From NCBI GenBank assembly GCA_029721435.1, contig CM056583.1, forward strand, positions 72,601,120-72,665,119: a stretch of DNA of 64,000 bases, given 5' to 3'. Below, piece after piece: positions 1 through 12,650 of this stretch. This stretch comes from Gymnothorax reevesii (Eukaryota; Chordata; Actinopteri; Anguilliformes; Muraenidae). Every line of letters starts with the position of its first letter. The stretch's first letter is position 1. Position numbers and translations under genes: made by a program. A model generated the notes under the pieces. That model did no database searches and was not told the DNA's origin. It saw only the letters and a program-made list of their open reading frames with translations.

Positions 1-1091
1 AAAATTTAACCAAGCAGCTAACTGGTATCATCTCGAGACCATAGGTTGAAACCTTGATGCAGTTTGCTCTTTTTTTCATATCGACTCTGTTTGTATTTCC
101 ACACTTTTTGAGCAAGCAGGGAACATTCAACGTAAAAATAAATAAATAAAAAATAAACTTTCTGTCTTTCTGAATCTGTCTGGTTTTCGAAATATATCTG
201 GGGAGAGAAATATATAAATAAATAAAAAATTCGCTAAAAGTTTCTTTTAGTCACTCGCTGTGCCAGACAAAAATATTAGTATGCAGACAGATGAACTCTT
301 TGGATTAGTCTTTAAACCTTAACCATGTCTGAACAACTTTATAAAACTGTCTGGAGCGCTGAAACTTTAAATCTTTTTTTTCGCTTCGTCCTCTGGGTCT
401 GGCGGAGAGCATCGCTGTAATCTTCTAAAAAAGGTCATTTTTCATTTCCATTACACCTGTAGATTCAGAAAGCTCAAGCGAGAATAAAAAGAACTGTCAC
501 AGTTTCCCAAATCCCTCAACAATTTATTTGTTTGCTCATCCAAAGTGACTCATTTCATTAGCCCTTTTCAATAATTTGTAATTGCATTTATTACCATTTA
601 AAAATGTGCGAACATTAAATTAATAGAATGCATTTTTTATCCCAGTTCTTCCTACACTGTAAAACCAAATGTTTAAGTTCTGCACATATGCTAAACACTT
701 TTTTGTAACACTTTTTAAACACGTCACAGAGTTTAGATTCATTTTTAAAGTGTATTCAACAAGTCTGAAAAACCTTGATCGCAACATCCAACAATCATCA
801 GTGTTTTGAGTGAGAACACCTATTTACAAAAATAATCACCCGGCATTTAGCTTTTGCACACCTATTTAGATTATAAACATGTCACATGTTCCACAGTTTT
901 ACAGCTTATGAAAGGTATTTTTTATTCTGAAAATAATGCTAATAATCAAAGAGGGAAAGATATTAAATGTGTGTGTGCGCGCAAGTCACCAGTATCCTAC
1001 CAATCAAAACATTTTCCCAAACCACAAGGATATTCATTTTCTTTAATTGTCTTTATTCACCAAGATTTAAGGAGCTCACTGGTGTAGCCTG

Positions 1092-1143
1092 TGGCGCAAC
1101 AGTCCGCATGGTTATTACAGACTGAAGTTAGTGGTTCAAATCA
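1092..1143 (+). repeat. tRNA-like SINE head
   Basis: TGGCGCAACAG (1092-1102) fits a polymerase III A box and GGTTCAAATCA (1133-1143) fits a B box, 41 bases apart start to start. No full tRNA cloverleaf closes, so a SINE head or tRNA pseudogene is more likely than a working tRNA. Confidence 0.5.
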
Positions 1144-1885
1144 GGCTATTTGACCTTCATCGCAAGTCATTTCCCGACTTTTGAACCCTCTACTCTTCCT
1201 TTATGTGTACACTATCACACCTCAGAATACTGAAAAAGCATGTACACACTGTCAGATGAGAATTATTGGCTCCTTGGATTGGCGAATAAATGAAGAAAAA
1301 AAGGTTGCATATAATCAACAAAACATCCAATGATCCATGTTAATTTCAGACTTATTGGAAAACTACAGTAGATCCTTTAATTTAAATATATTCATGTACT
1401 TGCATAAGTATAGTTTTTCATTATATCATCTGAATTTAAAAAACACATCCTGGATTCATGCCATCAGAGATAACTATGAGTCTTTTTCATACAACCAACC
1501 ATTTTTTCAATATATATATATATATATAGGCTAAAGGTCAAAGTGCCAGTATGCTGGTACTTTTGACCATTCCTCCTTGCAGAAAGTTTCAAGATGTTTG
1601 CAATTTCTTCCAAAATTTCCCCATACTTCCAGAAAGTCATTGTGCCATTGATCTTCTCTAGTGCCCCTAAAATAGAAAAATGAAAGAAGGCCAAAATGTC
1701 AATGACCAACCAACATATTTTACCTTACATATGAGATGCCTCTTTGTATGGATAAATAATTTTTTTGCCAAACATGCTGATTGTGTGTCTGGCTTTTTTA
1801 TGCTTTCCCTCCTTTTTGCACCGACAGTGGCCCACCTGCTACAGAGGTTTTGTGGTTTTTCACTCTTTCAGGAGCAATATAATGT

Positions 1886-1953
1886 CCAACTTCGACAAAA
1901 GGAAGCTAGTCACAGAAAGATGTATGTAATATGCTTCCTTTTGTCAAAGTTGG
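1886..1953. repeat. Hairpin with 21-bp arms
   Basis: CCAACTTCGACAAAAGGAAGC (positions 1886-1906) is inverted at 1933-1953 with one mismatch and a 26-base loop. It could fold as RNA on either strand. It may be the centre of a small palindromic MITE; no terminal repeat was recognised. Confidence 0.6.
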
Positions 1954-4900
1954 CCAGTTTAGTGGTAGGCTATAGAGAAATTTATTATAAATTATTTGAA
2001 TGATTTACTTCATTCAAACTTGAGAGCATGCGCTGTAACTCTGACACAGGTCCTGAATATCAGGCTCTGCTGGGGAGTTTGTGATATCAGGGACTGCCTG
2101 AGTGAGGCCTGCTCAGATTATTCCAGAGAATTACTTGAGTTTTGGCACTGCCAAACACACATGCATGTTGTTCTGTAATAAATGGTTAAATCTGACAAAA
2201 ATGTCATGCCTGAAATGCCCCCCCCCCCCATTGTTTCAAGGCCTTTTTCATGAATCCTGTTCAAAATGTTTGTTGCGGTAGAGATGTGGTTGTTGTTTTT
2301 GCAACTTTGTGACCCCAAGATGCAACAATTTGCCACAATTCATGCACAAGAAACCTTGGGATTAGTATTGGCTCCCTGACCGTCTCCCTCACTATCCATG
2401 AGAACACAATGTTTGCCACTATTCTTTTTTTTATTTTTTTATTTTTCACTTTTGTTGATCATTGCTCCCCACTTTTCCTCACTGCAAAGTGGTTTGTGTT
2501 ACCTTTTATGTACAGGATATCAGGTACTCATTACCTCACTTGTAAGGCTCAATGATGATCTTTTTCTTCTGAAATGACTTTTCATTAGATTTTTCCAGGC
2601 AGTTGGTTGCACAACTCCATAAAGTATAATTACCATTTTTTGAGCTTACCAAAGTATTCAGCGACCCCCTCATTCCCTGTAGATGAGGACCGTTTCATCC
2701 TGAAAGAGACCACTGTCATCAAGGAAGAAATAATTTTATTGAGGACCAAAGGTGATCACACACTTTAACTTTGTATTGATTGCTAGTGATGCTTCCCTCT
2801 AAGAGGATAAGCCAATGCACAGCATGTGCATTGAAAAGATGCGTTATAAATCCAACAGTCTTCCTCTCTGTCAGGGTCAGACTTTCGTGTCCAACCTTCT
2901 CTGTCGGTTTATCACTCGTATGGATTTGGTAATCTGATGGTGAAGGATAACCCATCTAACAATATCACTTATTTCATGTCTTTGTTGACTAGCATTGATG
3001 GATTTTGCTCTGCTGATCCCTCAAATGTGCATTCATCTCAGTAATGAGGGATTATGCTCAGCAAGCCTACTATAATATTGCTTCCAATATATCTATCAAT
3101 CAGTTTAACAGTCTGATCACATCCCACCATACCATTCACTGTGATCAATAGTGTTTTTTTCTTGCATATTGCACTAATACATGTTCAACTGCAATTACAA
3201 ACCAAATTTATTAAGTCCTTTTTAATGTCATAATCCCAATTTCGCTTTTGTCACTGGCCTCATTTACATTTTGCCACTTCACGCATCTTGGGAACATCGG
3301 ATAACTAGGCCTACTGGATATAAAAAAGTCAAGTGCAAATTCGGCCAGGAAGCATTAGAGATGGGATGCTATCCAACTGTTCAAATGACAGTGAAAGGTG
3401 AACTGAGATGCATTCTAGCCAGATGTTGTGAATATATCCATCTCTCCAAGGCTCATACGTAATCTTTACTCCTCCCAGTTTGTGATACGTTGGGGATGAA
3501 CTCACCCTGGGTCTTGCCCCGGTCATAATACCAGTGGACAGAAAAAAGAAATTATCTTTATACTTGTGCAGGCATCATTAGAGCAATTCAGAATTAAATG
3601 CTGCAGTGGTTTCATACAGTCATACAGAAGGCCCAGGCTGCTGATGTATGCAGCACCCTCTTCTGCGATTAATGCCATAATTGAATTATTTTTTCTGGGT
3701 GAGAGAGAGAGTAATGAAAACCAGCAAGAAAAAATTGCATTAGGTATTTTTACTGGAACCGTTTCATCCACCCATTTGTCAAAGTTTTTGAATCCCTCAA
3801 GTTCCCGTGAGTCATCCATATCACCGACTTGTTGACTTCCTTGGTATATCTGTTACTTGCTTGATTTGCTAGGTAATTCCGATAAGAATGTTTGACTTCA
3901 AACTTTTAACTTTTCTTCTTTTTCTGATGTTTCTTTGTTGGTTATGAACTGCATTTGGTGTGAAGGTGAATTATTACCACTTTCTTTGTCTTGAGGGCGT
4001 ACTCAGAATTTGCGTCTGACTCAGGTCTACCGAGAAGGAAGCAATCAGATTGCTGATCTGGTTAATGGGGGGGGATGTATACAGGTATATGTGGCTAAGT
4101 GTGAATAAGAATTTACAGACTTATATCGAAATTTTATCTCTGTATGAGACACATGAAATGATGAGTGTAAATGGGGCCGCTGTTCCTATTGAAATAGCTG
4201 AGCAGGCTTTGTGCATAAATCTCTCACCATCCATGCCCCAATAATGAGCCCTCTTTCAAAGTCACTTAGGTCTTTTTGTCTCGTTATCTTGGTTCAAAAT
4301 CGAGGTTAATGAGGCTAAATTAATATTTTAATATCAGCCACAAAGCATTCTTGGATGTTAATTGCTTAATTGGATCCTGCAGTACACTGGTTAGGAAGCA
4401 ATTTAAATTTCTGAATATGTCAGTCATTGATAAATTTACAAAACTTTCTAAAAACTTGCTTTCATGTTGTCAGCATTGGTTGTTATGCATAGGTTAATGG
4501 CCATAAAATTTTGTTGAAGTGTGTACAGTTGAAAGGGTCTGAATACTCTCAAAAATCGCCATATGTGAGCATTTAAAAATGTAGGAAACTGTTTAATGTG
4601 ACTTAAGCACTGTGCAGGCCTATGGTGTAACCAATTAGCTATCTTCTGGTCAGGCGCTCTACTGATGCTGGGGGTTGTTTGTGCAAAACTCACATTTGAC
4701 AACCTGACCAAAACCTCCATTTTCTTGACATTATACGCTCGACAAACTGCCTAATCAGGGAGCTCTTATCACTCTTTCAGTTGTCATTGCTTTACATTCA
4801 CAAGCTCTTCAAAGGCAGATTTACTGAAGCATGCACACTCATTTGGATGCATTGTATGCACTTCCGTCGCGTGTAACCTTTTCCCACTGCTCTCTATTAT

Positions 4901-6840
4901 GTTACAACGAGTGAGAAAATGCCTCTATGCGAGACAGAACAACAGAAATGATGCACAATAAGATCGGCCTTTCTGTGATCACATTTCAAAGGCATTATTT
5001 ACTGGCACCACTTATGAAAATAGTATTCCTCTAATTCCAGGTATTTAATTTTAGAAACTTATTGTACTTTTTAATAGCGCTTTTATGGATTGATGCAGGC
5101 ATGTTTTCGGACATCTTCTCATATTAGAGTGATGGAAAGAATGGAACTAATAAGGTACAAATACACTTGATGATTGTCTCATTGAGAATTTGGTTCAGAT
5201 CCAATGTCAGCATCGCTTGGCAACCTTTTGTGATTGTTTACAGCCTATTCACATCCTGATCTTTTTTCTGTGGTCAGATGAGAGAAAATCACTAACAAAA
5301 GCCGTTTCTGCGACTGGCTATATTGAAATTGTTTATTGATATTCCTCTGTACAATTCAAAGCTGGTACATTATAAAACAGGATTCAGGAAAGTGATTTTA
5401 AAGACACATTTGAACAGAGACTGGTGTATTGCATGATACGATGATAAAACTGGCAGGAAAATCAGAAACAATAGAAAGCATTTGGCATCAAACACTTCAT
5501 GCCCAAAGGGCATGGAAGTCCAAAAAGTCTCATTGGCAGCTAAACTTTTGCTTTACCCTGTCTAGACAGGCTGATTCTACCCCAGTGGCGGCTGGTGCTA
5601 AAAATTTTATTTTTTTTTGGGGGGAGGGGGGGGGGCGGGCACGCAATATACCTTGGCGCAGCACACCTGACAGCTGCTTTGATGTCGACACAGTCAGTTA
5701 TTAAGGAGGAAAATGCAGCCTATAGATTTTATCAGGGTTTGCACCCTTTTTTATTATGAGTTGAGGATGTATCCCTTATGTTCACAGATCACTGTATCGG
5801 TCCTTACATTACTTACAGATTCATTGTAAAACCGGTCATGTTAAAGATAATCCACCAACTAACTGGGATTTTGATGTTTTGTAAAGATGCAAACAATAAG
5901 TAGAACATAGTTAAACAGAAAAACAAAAAAACACACCACTGTAATGCTGTCTACAGGCTTCGCATACCTTTTCCAAAGTGAAATTTGAAGCACTTTTCAA
6001 TGATTTTCAAGGTGCATTTTCATGCTTTTCTAGTACCTTACAGCTGTGGTAAGTTACATATTTATATACATAAATGACAGATTCCACACAAAGTGTGACC
6101 AATAGGTCCCACTGTACTGAACCCCTTTGCGCAGAAGGCAAATCTGGCTTTTTAGGTGTTAACTGATTTAAGGCTTTATAATTCAAGATTGCAGCTTTAC
6201 AGACAGAAAAACTTTGGCTCATTTGAGTCTAGACACTTGAAGCATTTAGTCTCCCATCGTATTTCAGTTTATTTTTATGATTTTGGTGGAGAAAAGGGGC
6301 TGCAAACACAAAAAATCTTCATGAGAATTCACCATTGAAATAGCAAAAAAAAAAAAAAATACTGACTATTGAAAAACTGCTGGGGCTTAAAACTTCACAT
6401 TTCTGGGATCATAAACTTCTTGACCACAAGTGCAATTCATCTTGAACAGTACATTCTAGATTACCCGCTTGCTATGAGCCAAATTAGACAGCTATCCAGG
6501 TGTCTCCCCAAAGTCTGAGATCCATCAAAATGGTTCACTGTCAAATCATACATTAATCATATATTTAACACAAATTAACTTTTGGGGCATGAAATTCAGT
6601 GTGAACTAATGATTCTCTGGTTGAGTTTAGCATGAATTTATCAATATCAGTGCAGTTGAACATCATTGGTTACCAGTAACCTCTCCAAACACAAAACATG
6701 CCTTTTCTCCATAATAAAGTTAACAATATTGTCCATTTTTCTTCGAAGTCCCCCAAGCATTAAAAAAAGTGCTCATTAAACAGCTATAACATTCATGCTC
6801 CAATGAAAAGCTAACCGCTCTCACATCCGAGCTCATAACC

Positions 6841-7137
6841 TTATCCCTTATAAGGGTAAAACCTCACTAACTCAGTAATATCTGAATTCTGAAATATACC
6901 TTGTTTTAACAGAACAGAAATTTCTCTGTCAGGAAAAATCAAACGACATTTGCCTCCATATTCAACAGAATGGTGTAATGAATGTACCAAGAGATCTACT
7001 GACGTGCGTGGGCTGCATGCATTTGGAGAAACGAAAACCTCGGCATTCGATGTCTTTAAACGCGGTATAAATTCTACAGCAAAAAGCCATATTGAGCAAA
7101 ATGCAAACAGAGTGGAAGTATAACCTGTTTTCTTCAT
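6841..7137 (-). other. Unrecognised 98-codon frame with membrane-anchor start
   Basis: From the ATG at 7137 the frame reads MKKTGYTSTLFAFCSIWLFAVEF, resembling a type II membrane anchor, followed by a polar region with SPNACSPRTSVDLLVHSLHH and KCRLIFPDREIS. A possible splice donor (CAAG/GTATAT) lies near 6900. I do not recognise the family and find no partner exon, so it may be chance. Confidence 0.15.
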
Positions 7138-9012
7138 TGGTGCCCTCCTCCAGAGACCGATGTATCGGGTAGAAGGAACCCTCCAGTACTGTTTCATTCG
7201 GAATAATTGCCATTGACCGCGTCCATACAACATTTATCTCGTCAATGAAACTGAACACTTCAGGCCGGTTTCGAGTGTCTTTGTTTCTTTGATATCGCAC
7301 CATTTTCAGCTGCGCAACCGTGGCCAACATTCGAAGAATACAACTGACCTTACTTTTACGCTTAGCTTTGTATCCTATTCTTATTGTCCGATCAATGTAT
7401 TTCAGTTATTGAGGAAAGTTTAAACACTTGGAAATTGGATAAGAAACGAGTCTATCAATACATCCTTACCGGGGAAGCTTCACGAGGGCGTGAACTATAA
7501 CTGTAGAGTTATGCAGATGAATCTGAGTATATCATTGAGTGACTGGCTATTGACACCAGTACGTGGGTGGATAGAAGGGAGCCCTGAATTTGTCAATGGA
7601 GGAAACTATGCGTTAATCCATGGGAGGGAACTACGCATATTTTGTGTGTGATGACTGTAATTGACTGTAGAATGTGAGGGAATCAATACTATGTAGGATT
7701 TTTTTGCTTCCCAAAACATATTTTTTTAACCACTAATTGGAATACTGTTGGCTCACTGTACCTAAAATAGATGCAACAGAGTACTAAGTTTTTTTTCTGT
7801 CGCAAGTGATAATTTTTTGAAACTACTGGATCGAAACTATGGGCAAGGATATAGACCAGTTTGCACATCAGGCTTAGCTGAGGAGTTTAATTCATCCAAC
7901 TCCTGAAAAACAGGGATTGGAGGGAACTTCTCCATACAATAAATCGCGTTTCAGCTCTGCCTGCTTGTGAATATTCAATAGCTGATCCGGGGGTGCCATC
8001 TCGTGGTCGAATACTGTAACTGAGTGCTTAAATTTGCTGTTCTATAGACGCGAGCGTCTACATCTGCAGAAAGGGGTTAACGGGATGAAATTATAAAGTT
8101 AAAAACTCAAACAGTGACAAGATTGTCTGAGCCAACGCCAATAATGGCACGATAAGCAGAGAAAATGGAAGGCACACCAGTGACCAACCCGCTAATCCAC
8201 AATACGCAGGGTTTTCTTAAAGCCTGAATATCTACTCTGGAACAGTGACCTGAAATGCACAGTTTTTACCCAGGATTATTTTGAGGCAATAAAATTCACA
8301 CACTGGATAATGAGTCAATCCTGCCCACTCATTTCCATGTTCCTCATCCACCCTGGAGTTCTGAGGGGAAGGAGAGACACTTTTTTGGGCCACCCTGTAG
8401 TATGGATGTGCCAACCACTTTAAGTCAGACCAAGGTTAGCTTGATCCATCCAGGGATTGGAGTCAACTCGTCTATTTAAAGGAGAATTCCAATGTGAAAT
8501 TGACTTGGGGTGTATTGAAACATGATAAGGAGCTCTAACTTTCGTCAAATACCCCACCTCTGTACGCATGCAACATTTTGAAATAAGTGGCTTTTTAGCC
8601 GAAGCTCCCAACAGCCTTATAATGGCAGTGAATCGGGCATGGCGTTGCCATGCAAAGAAAGTGCTGTTTTTTTCATCATTAACAAGGCTCAAAGTAGCTC
8701 CACACTTCATCTGTAGAATTCTGAGGGCCCTGACATTTAAAACGAGGTACTGAGAACTATGAAAATGCACAGGTAGTTTATTAAAAAAGACTATTTATGC
8801 AAACAGTACCTTGAGGTAGTTTCCATTCGCCTCCATCTTGAAAGTCACGATAAGTCAATTGATGAGCACGAACGAATAGATTGCAATCTGTTCCCCTATT
8901 CTGCCTATTCGTGATGAAGAAATAGACGCAGTTCCAGTTGGGTACCTCAAGGATGGAGTGTTGATGCGGAAGCTGGCGCCCTCCTGATAACCCTGCCAAT
9001 GGAGATTGGGCA

Positions 9013-10246
9013 GTGGTTAAGCAAATTGTTGTTCCTAAGGTCTACTGGAACGAGATCTTAACAATGGCTCATAGTTTACCTTTAGGAGGTCATCTTGGTG
9101 TTAACAAGACTGTTGACAAGATCATGAAACACTTCTTCTGGCCTGGACTTCAAAAGGATTTCCAACTATTGCAAAACCTGTCACACTTGTCAGGTAGTTG
9201 GAAAACACCAGTTAGACCCACCTGTAGCTCTATTGCAGCCTATCCCAGCATTTGGGGAGCCCTTTTCCAAGGTCATTGTTAATTGTATTGATCCATTACC
9301 TAAGACTAGATCTGGAAATCAGTATTTGTTGACAATCATGTGTGTATTTACTAGATTCCCTGAAGTCATACCTCTACGCAACATCAAGGCAACTGTGATC
9401 TCGAAGGCTTTGATAAAGTTCTTCACGTTGTTTGGTCTTCCCAGGGAAATTCAGTCAGACTAAGGTAGCAATTTCAATTCCGGATTGTTTTAGCAGGTTG
9501 TGTATGAACTAGGTGCAAAGCAGATTCTTTCCAGTGCCTATCATCCAGAGAGTCAGGGTGCCTAAGAGCATTTTCATTCCTCTCTCAAGACAATGATGAG
9601 GACTTATTGTTATGACTATGAGAAAGACTAGGATGAAGGTGTTCATTTGCTCTTGTTTGCAGCTTGAGAAGCAGTGCAGGAGTCTACTGGATTCAGTCTG
9701 TTTGAGCTAGTGTTTAGCAATGAAGTGAGAGGACCTTTGCTATTGTTGAGTGAACAATGGCCAGAGTAAGAACCGCATATCAGTCTGTTAGACTACGTTA
9801 GCAAGTTCAAGGAAAGGCTGCGTGCAGCTTGTGACCTAGCCAAAGAGAACTTGAAATCAAGTCAGGGAAAAATGAAAACTTGGTATGATCATAAGGCTAG
9901 AAGCCGTGAGTTTAAACCAGGAGACAAGGTCCTTGTGTTGTTTTCCTTGCAGTCCAATCCATTGCAGGCTAGATTTCATGGTCCTTATGAAATTCTAACA
10001 AAACTCAATGATCTCAATTACATTGTGAAGACTCCAGATAGGAGAAAGCCAAAACAGTTTTGTCATATTAACATACTGGGGACTTATCATGATAGGAATG
10101 CTAGGGTTGCAGCTGTCACTTCAGATTCTCCAATGGTCGAAACGTGTGAAGATGAGGGGGAGTTCAAGATGATGAACCAAGAATTAAAGCTGAAGTTCTT
10201 TCATGTAAATTGTCAAATTCTGAAGTGTTGCAAAATCTTGATGTAA
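9013..10246 (+). pseudogene. Gypsy integrase remnant
   Basis: The zinc-binding head shows MAHSLPLGGHLGVNKT and FFWPGLQKDF (His pair). The CKTC/CHTC cysteine pair follows in a shifted frame near 9170. The core is readable at 9233-9463 (LPKTRSGNQYLLTIM, FTRFPEVIPLRNIKA), where the first catalytic Asp is Asn (VIVNC). There is a stop after QSD near 9463, and more stops at 9470-9840, for example at SQGA-stop-EHFHSS. The C-terminal part (9851-10240) keeps KPGDKVLVL, RFHGPYEI and KQFCHINIL. The integrase is therefore non-functional. Confidence 0.85.
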
Positions 10247-10289
10247 AACTCCAGCACTTAGAACCTCACAGAAAGATCAGTTTGAGAGG

Positions 10290-11459
10290 TTGATCAAGAA
10301 ATATAAAGATCTATTTCTTGAAGTTCCAAAGAGAGTTTCTATAGCCTCTCACGATGTAGATGCTGGTGATGCCAAACCAATAAAACAGCATCCGTACGGG
10401 ATGAATCCTGAAAAGAGAAAGATTGCTGAGAAAGAGGTTGAGTACATGTTAGAACATGATATTATCAGACCCTCTAACTCAGATTGGAGTTCAGCCTGTG
10501 TGCTAGTTCCAACACCTGATGGATGTACAAGATTTTGTACAGATTATTGCAAAGTCAATGCTGTAACTAGAACTGATGTGTTTCCAATACCTAGGATTGA
10601 TGATTGTATCGATAGAGTAGGGCAAGCAAAGTTTCTGACCAAGATTGATTTATTGAAGGGTTATTGGTGTGTGCCTTTAACTGAGAAGGCTAAGAGCATC
10701 TCTACATTTGCCACACCATCTGGGTTATACTATTTTGAAGTCCTATCCTTTGGCATGAAAAATGACCCAGCCACGTTTCAAAGGATGATACAGTCTACAA
10801 TCGCCGAATTGCCACACACAGGTGCGTACATCGACAACCTGATCACATGGAGTGACTCCTGGGAAGAACATCTGAAAGATGTAGAGACGCTGTTCCAGCG
10901 CTTGACCCAGGCTAACCTGACTGTTAACCTGAACAAGAGTGACTTTGGTTGTGCTACTGTCACGTATCTTGGCTACGTCATAGGCCAGGGTAAGGTGGCA
11001 CCCATAAATGCTAAAGTCCAAGCAATCATGGACTTTCCAGTTCCTAACAACAAAAAAGCTTTGCGCCGCTTCCTTCGAAAGATCAGGTACTACCGCAAGT
11101 TCTGCAAGAACTTTGCTGAGATTGCTCTCAGTCTCTCGAACCAACTGAAGAAAGGCATAAAGTTCACTTGGGATGAAGCATGCCAAAGAGCTTTTGATCG
11201 CCTGAAGTCTCTGCTATGTCACTTCCCCGTGCTCACATCTCCTGACTTCAACAAACCATTCTCCATCGCGGTCGATGCTAGCGACCAAGCTTCTGGATCT
11301 GTGCTCCCACAGGGAAGTGACTCTGATGACATTGAGCATCCCGTGGCATACTTCTCCAGGAAGTTCAATCGCCACCAAAAGAATTATTCCACAAAAGAGA
11401 AGGAGCTGTTGGCTCTTTACAACACTTTGAGGTTTATGTTTGTACAGGGCAAAAGCTAA
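10290..11459 (+). pseudogene. Gypsy reverse transcriptase / RNase H remnant
   Basis: The open stretch covers the reverse transcriptase fingers and palm: KQHPYGMNPEKR, LVPTPDGCTRFCTDY, FPIPRIDDCIDRVG, KIDLLKGYW and FGMKNDPATFQRM. The polymerase motif reads YIDN where the family has YIDD, which removes a metal-binding Asp. RNase H begins at about FSIAVDASDQASG. The frame is lost near 11440 (RFMFVQGKS then stop) and continues in another frame with YTDHNPLMFLSTMKNKN. The final NVIADCLSRV and stop are at about 11799-11833. It starts without ATG context because it is part of a polyprotein. Confidence 0.88.
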
Positions 11460-11581
11460 TGATTGTATATACTGACCACAATCCGTTAATGTTTTTGAGT
11501 ACGATGAAAAACAAGAATCGGAGATTGTTGAATTGGAGTTTGATTTTACAGGAATTTGACTTGGAAATTAAGCATGTAAAG

Positions 11582-11783
11582 CAGGGGTGTCAAACTGACC
11601 CATAAACGGGCCAAGAGGCTGTAGGTTTTCACTCCAACAATGCAGAAGCGCATCTGATACAACTAATCAGTTGTGCAGGCCTAGATCAGTTGATTAAATC
11701 AGTGCTTTCAGGTGAGCTTCTGCTTGGTGGGATTGAAGACCTGCTGCCTCTTGGCCCGTTTACGGGTCAGTTTGACACCCCTG
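11582..11783. mobile_element. hAT MITE nested in the retrotransposon
   Basis: This 202-bp element has near-perfect inverted ends (CAGGGGTGTCAAACTGACCC and inverse), about 40 bp long. It is flanked by identical 8-bp duplications ATGTAAAG at 11574-11581 and 11784-11791. The tip and target length identify hAT. It splits the RNase H end of the host retroelement; excision would leave the frame uninterrupted at that point. It carries no coding capacity. Confidence 0.95.
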
Positions 11784-11892
11784 ATGTAAAGGGTACTGAC
11801 AATGTAATTGCTGATTGCCTATCCCGTGTTTGAGTATGTGTATATATCACGTGTTTATTAGCATATTGTAATATGTATATATAGAATGGAGG

Positions 11893-12650
11893 TGTAACGT
11901 GGGGGGAAAAGCCACTAGATGGCAGTATTTTTTTTTTTTTTTTGTTAAGCCCAGTTTGGAGCTAGGTTTTGGGCATGTCCTGGGCATGCCTCTGAGGGGT
12001 AAGTCCCAGAGAATTGAAAAACGTCTGGAAGGTGGGAGGGGGCTGGAAAAGAGTATATAAAGAGAAAAATCGAGAGAGTAAAGTAGTAGGAGAAATTACA
12101 AGGAGCAATTGTGGAAGGATACATTTGACCAGACCTGTCACTCTTTTCAAGACCTGTGAAGCTTTTTGTGGATTTTTGCCTGTGTTGGAGCATTTTCCTG
12201 TCCCAGAACATTGCAAAGCAACCCCATCTCAAGGGACTGTATTCTCTTCTTTTTTTCTTTGTTTTGTTTTGTTAATATTTGGCGAAGAAACAGTAACAAA
12301 ATTGTTGAATTTGTTCTTATTCAGGTCACCAAGCTTGCTTACAAATTGTTTGATGCAAAAATGTCCCAAATTTGGAGTTATATAATCTCAATCTTTGATG
12401 ATACCGTATCAGAAATATTTTGAAATCTTTGCCTTTTGTGTAGTGACCTGTTTATTTCATGTTTAAAAGACAGAAAGGCTAAGAATTGTTGGATTCCACC
12501 CTCACTCTACCTAGGTGCTAAAGGTGCAAAGAAATTTTGGCCGATCAGTGGCACTGTTTGTGCATTTACTTACCAGGGAGGAAAACAAACTAGGCCAGGG
12601 TTGAAGTTTAAGGGACAGAATTGAAGATCCTTGCTTGAAAAAAACGCTAA
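11893..12650 (+). repeat. Putative 3' LTR of the Gmr1-like element
   Basis: It begins TGTAACGTGGGG immediately after a purine tract and contains a TATA box (GAGTATATAAAGAG, about 12051-12064) placed as in an LTR promoter. Several T-runs follow. The right boundary is a guess, because no second LTR copy exists in the window for comparison. Confidence 0.5.

Larger units (their letters stand above)
1..8929. other. Gene-free stretch
   Basis: Apart from the small items listed (1092-1143, 1886-1953, 6841-7137), I see only AT-rich sequence, a TA run near 1511-1528, C and G runs near 2219-2229 and 5620-5637, and a MITE-like tip (CCCAGTGGCGGCTGGTG) near 5580-5597. No exon-like frame with supporting splice sites was found. 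Confidence 0.6.
8930..12650 (+). mobile_element. Gmr1-like Ty3/gypsy retrotransposon, 5' truncated
   Basis: The plus strand carries an integrase region (about 8940-10240), then reverse transcriptase and RNase H (about 10260-11833), then a polypurine tract (11883-11892) and an LTR from 11893. Integrase upstream of reverse transcriptase is the Ty1/copia order, but the protein sequences are Ty3/gypsy, which is the mark of Gmr1-type elements described from fish and other deuterostomes. Gag, protease and the 5' LTR are missing. Frames are broken at several places, and a hAT MITE is inserted in the RNase H end. Confidence 0.85.

Noticed and set aside
1092..1143. A functional tRNA gene
   Set aside because: The A and B boxes are present, but I could not close an acceptor stem or a full cloverleaf; a SINE head is more likely.
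10743..11186. A 147-codon minus-strand frame
   Set aside because: It is opposite the reverse transcriptase frame, and its residues mirror that coding sequence.
11945..12385. Open frames on both strands in the putative LTR
   Set aside because: LTRs are non-coding, and the frames lack domain features.
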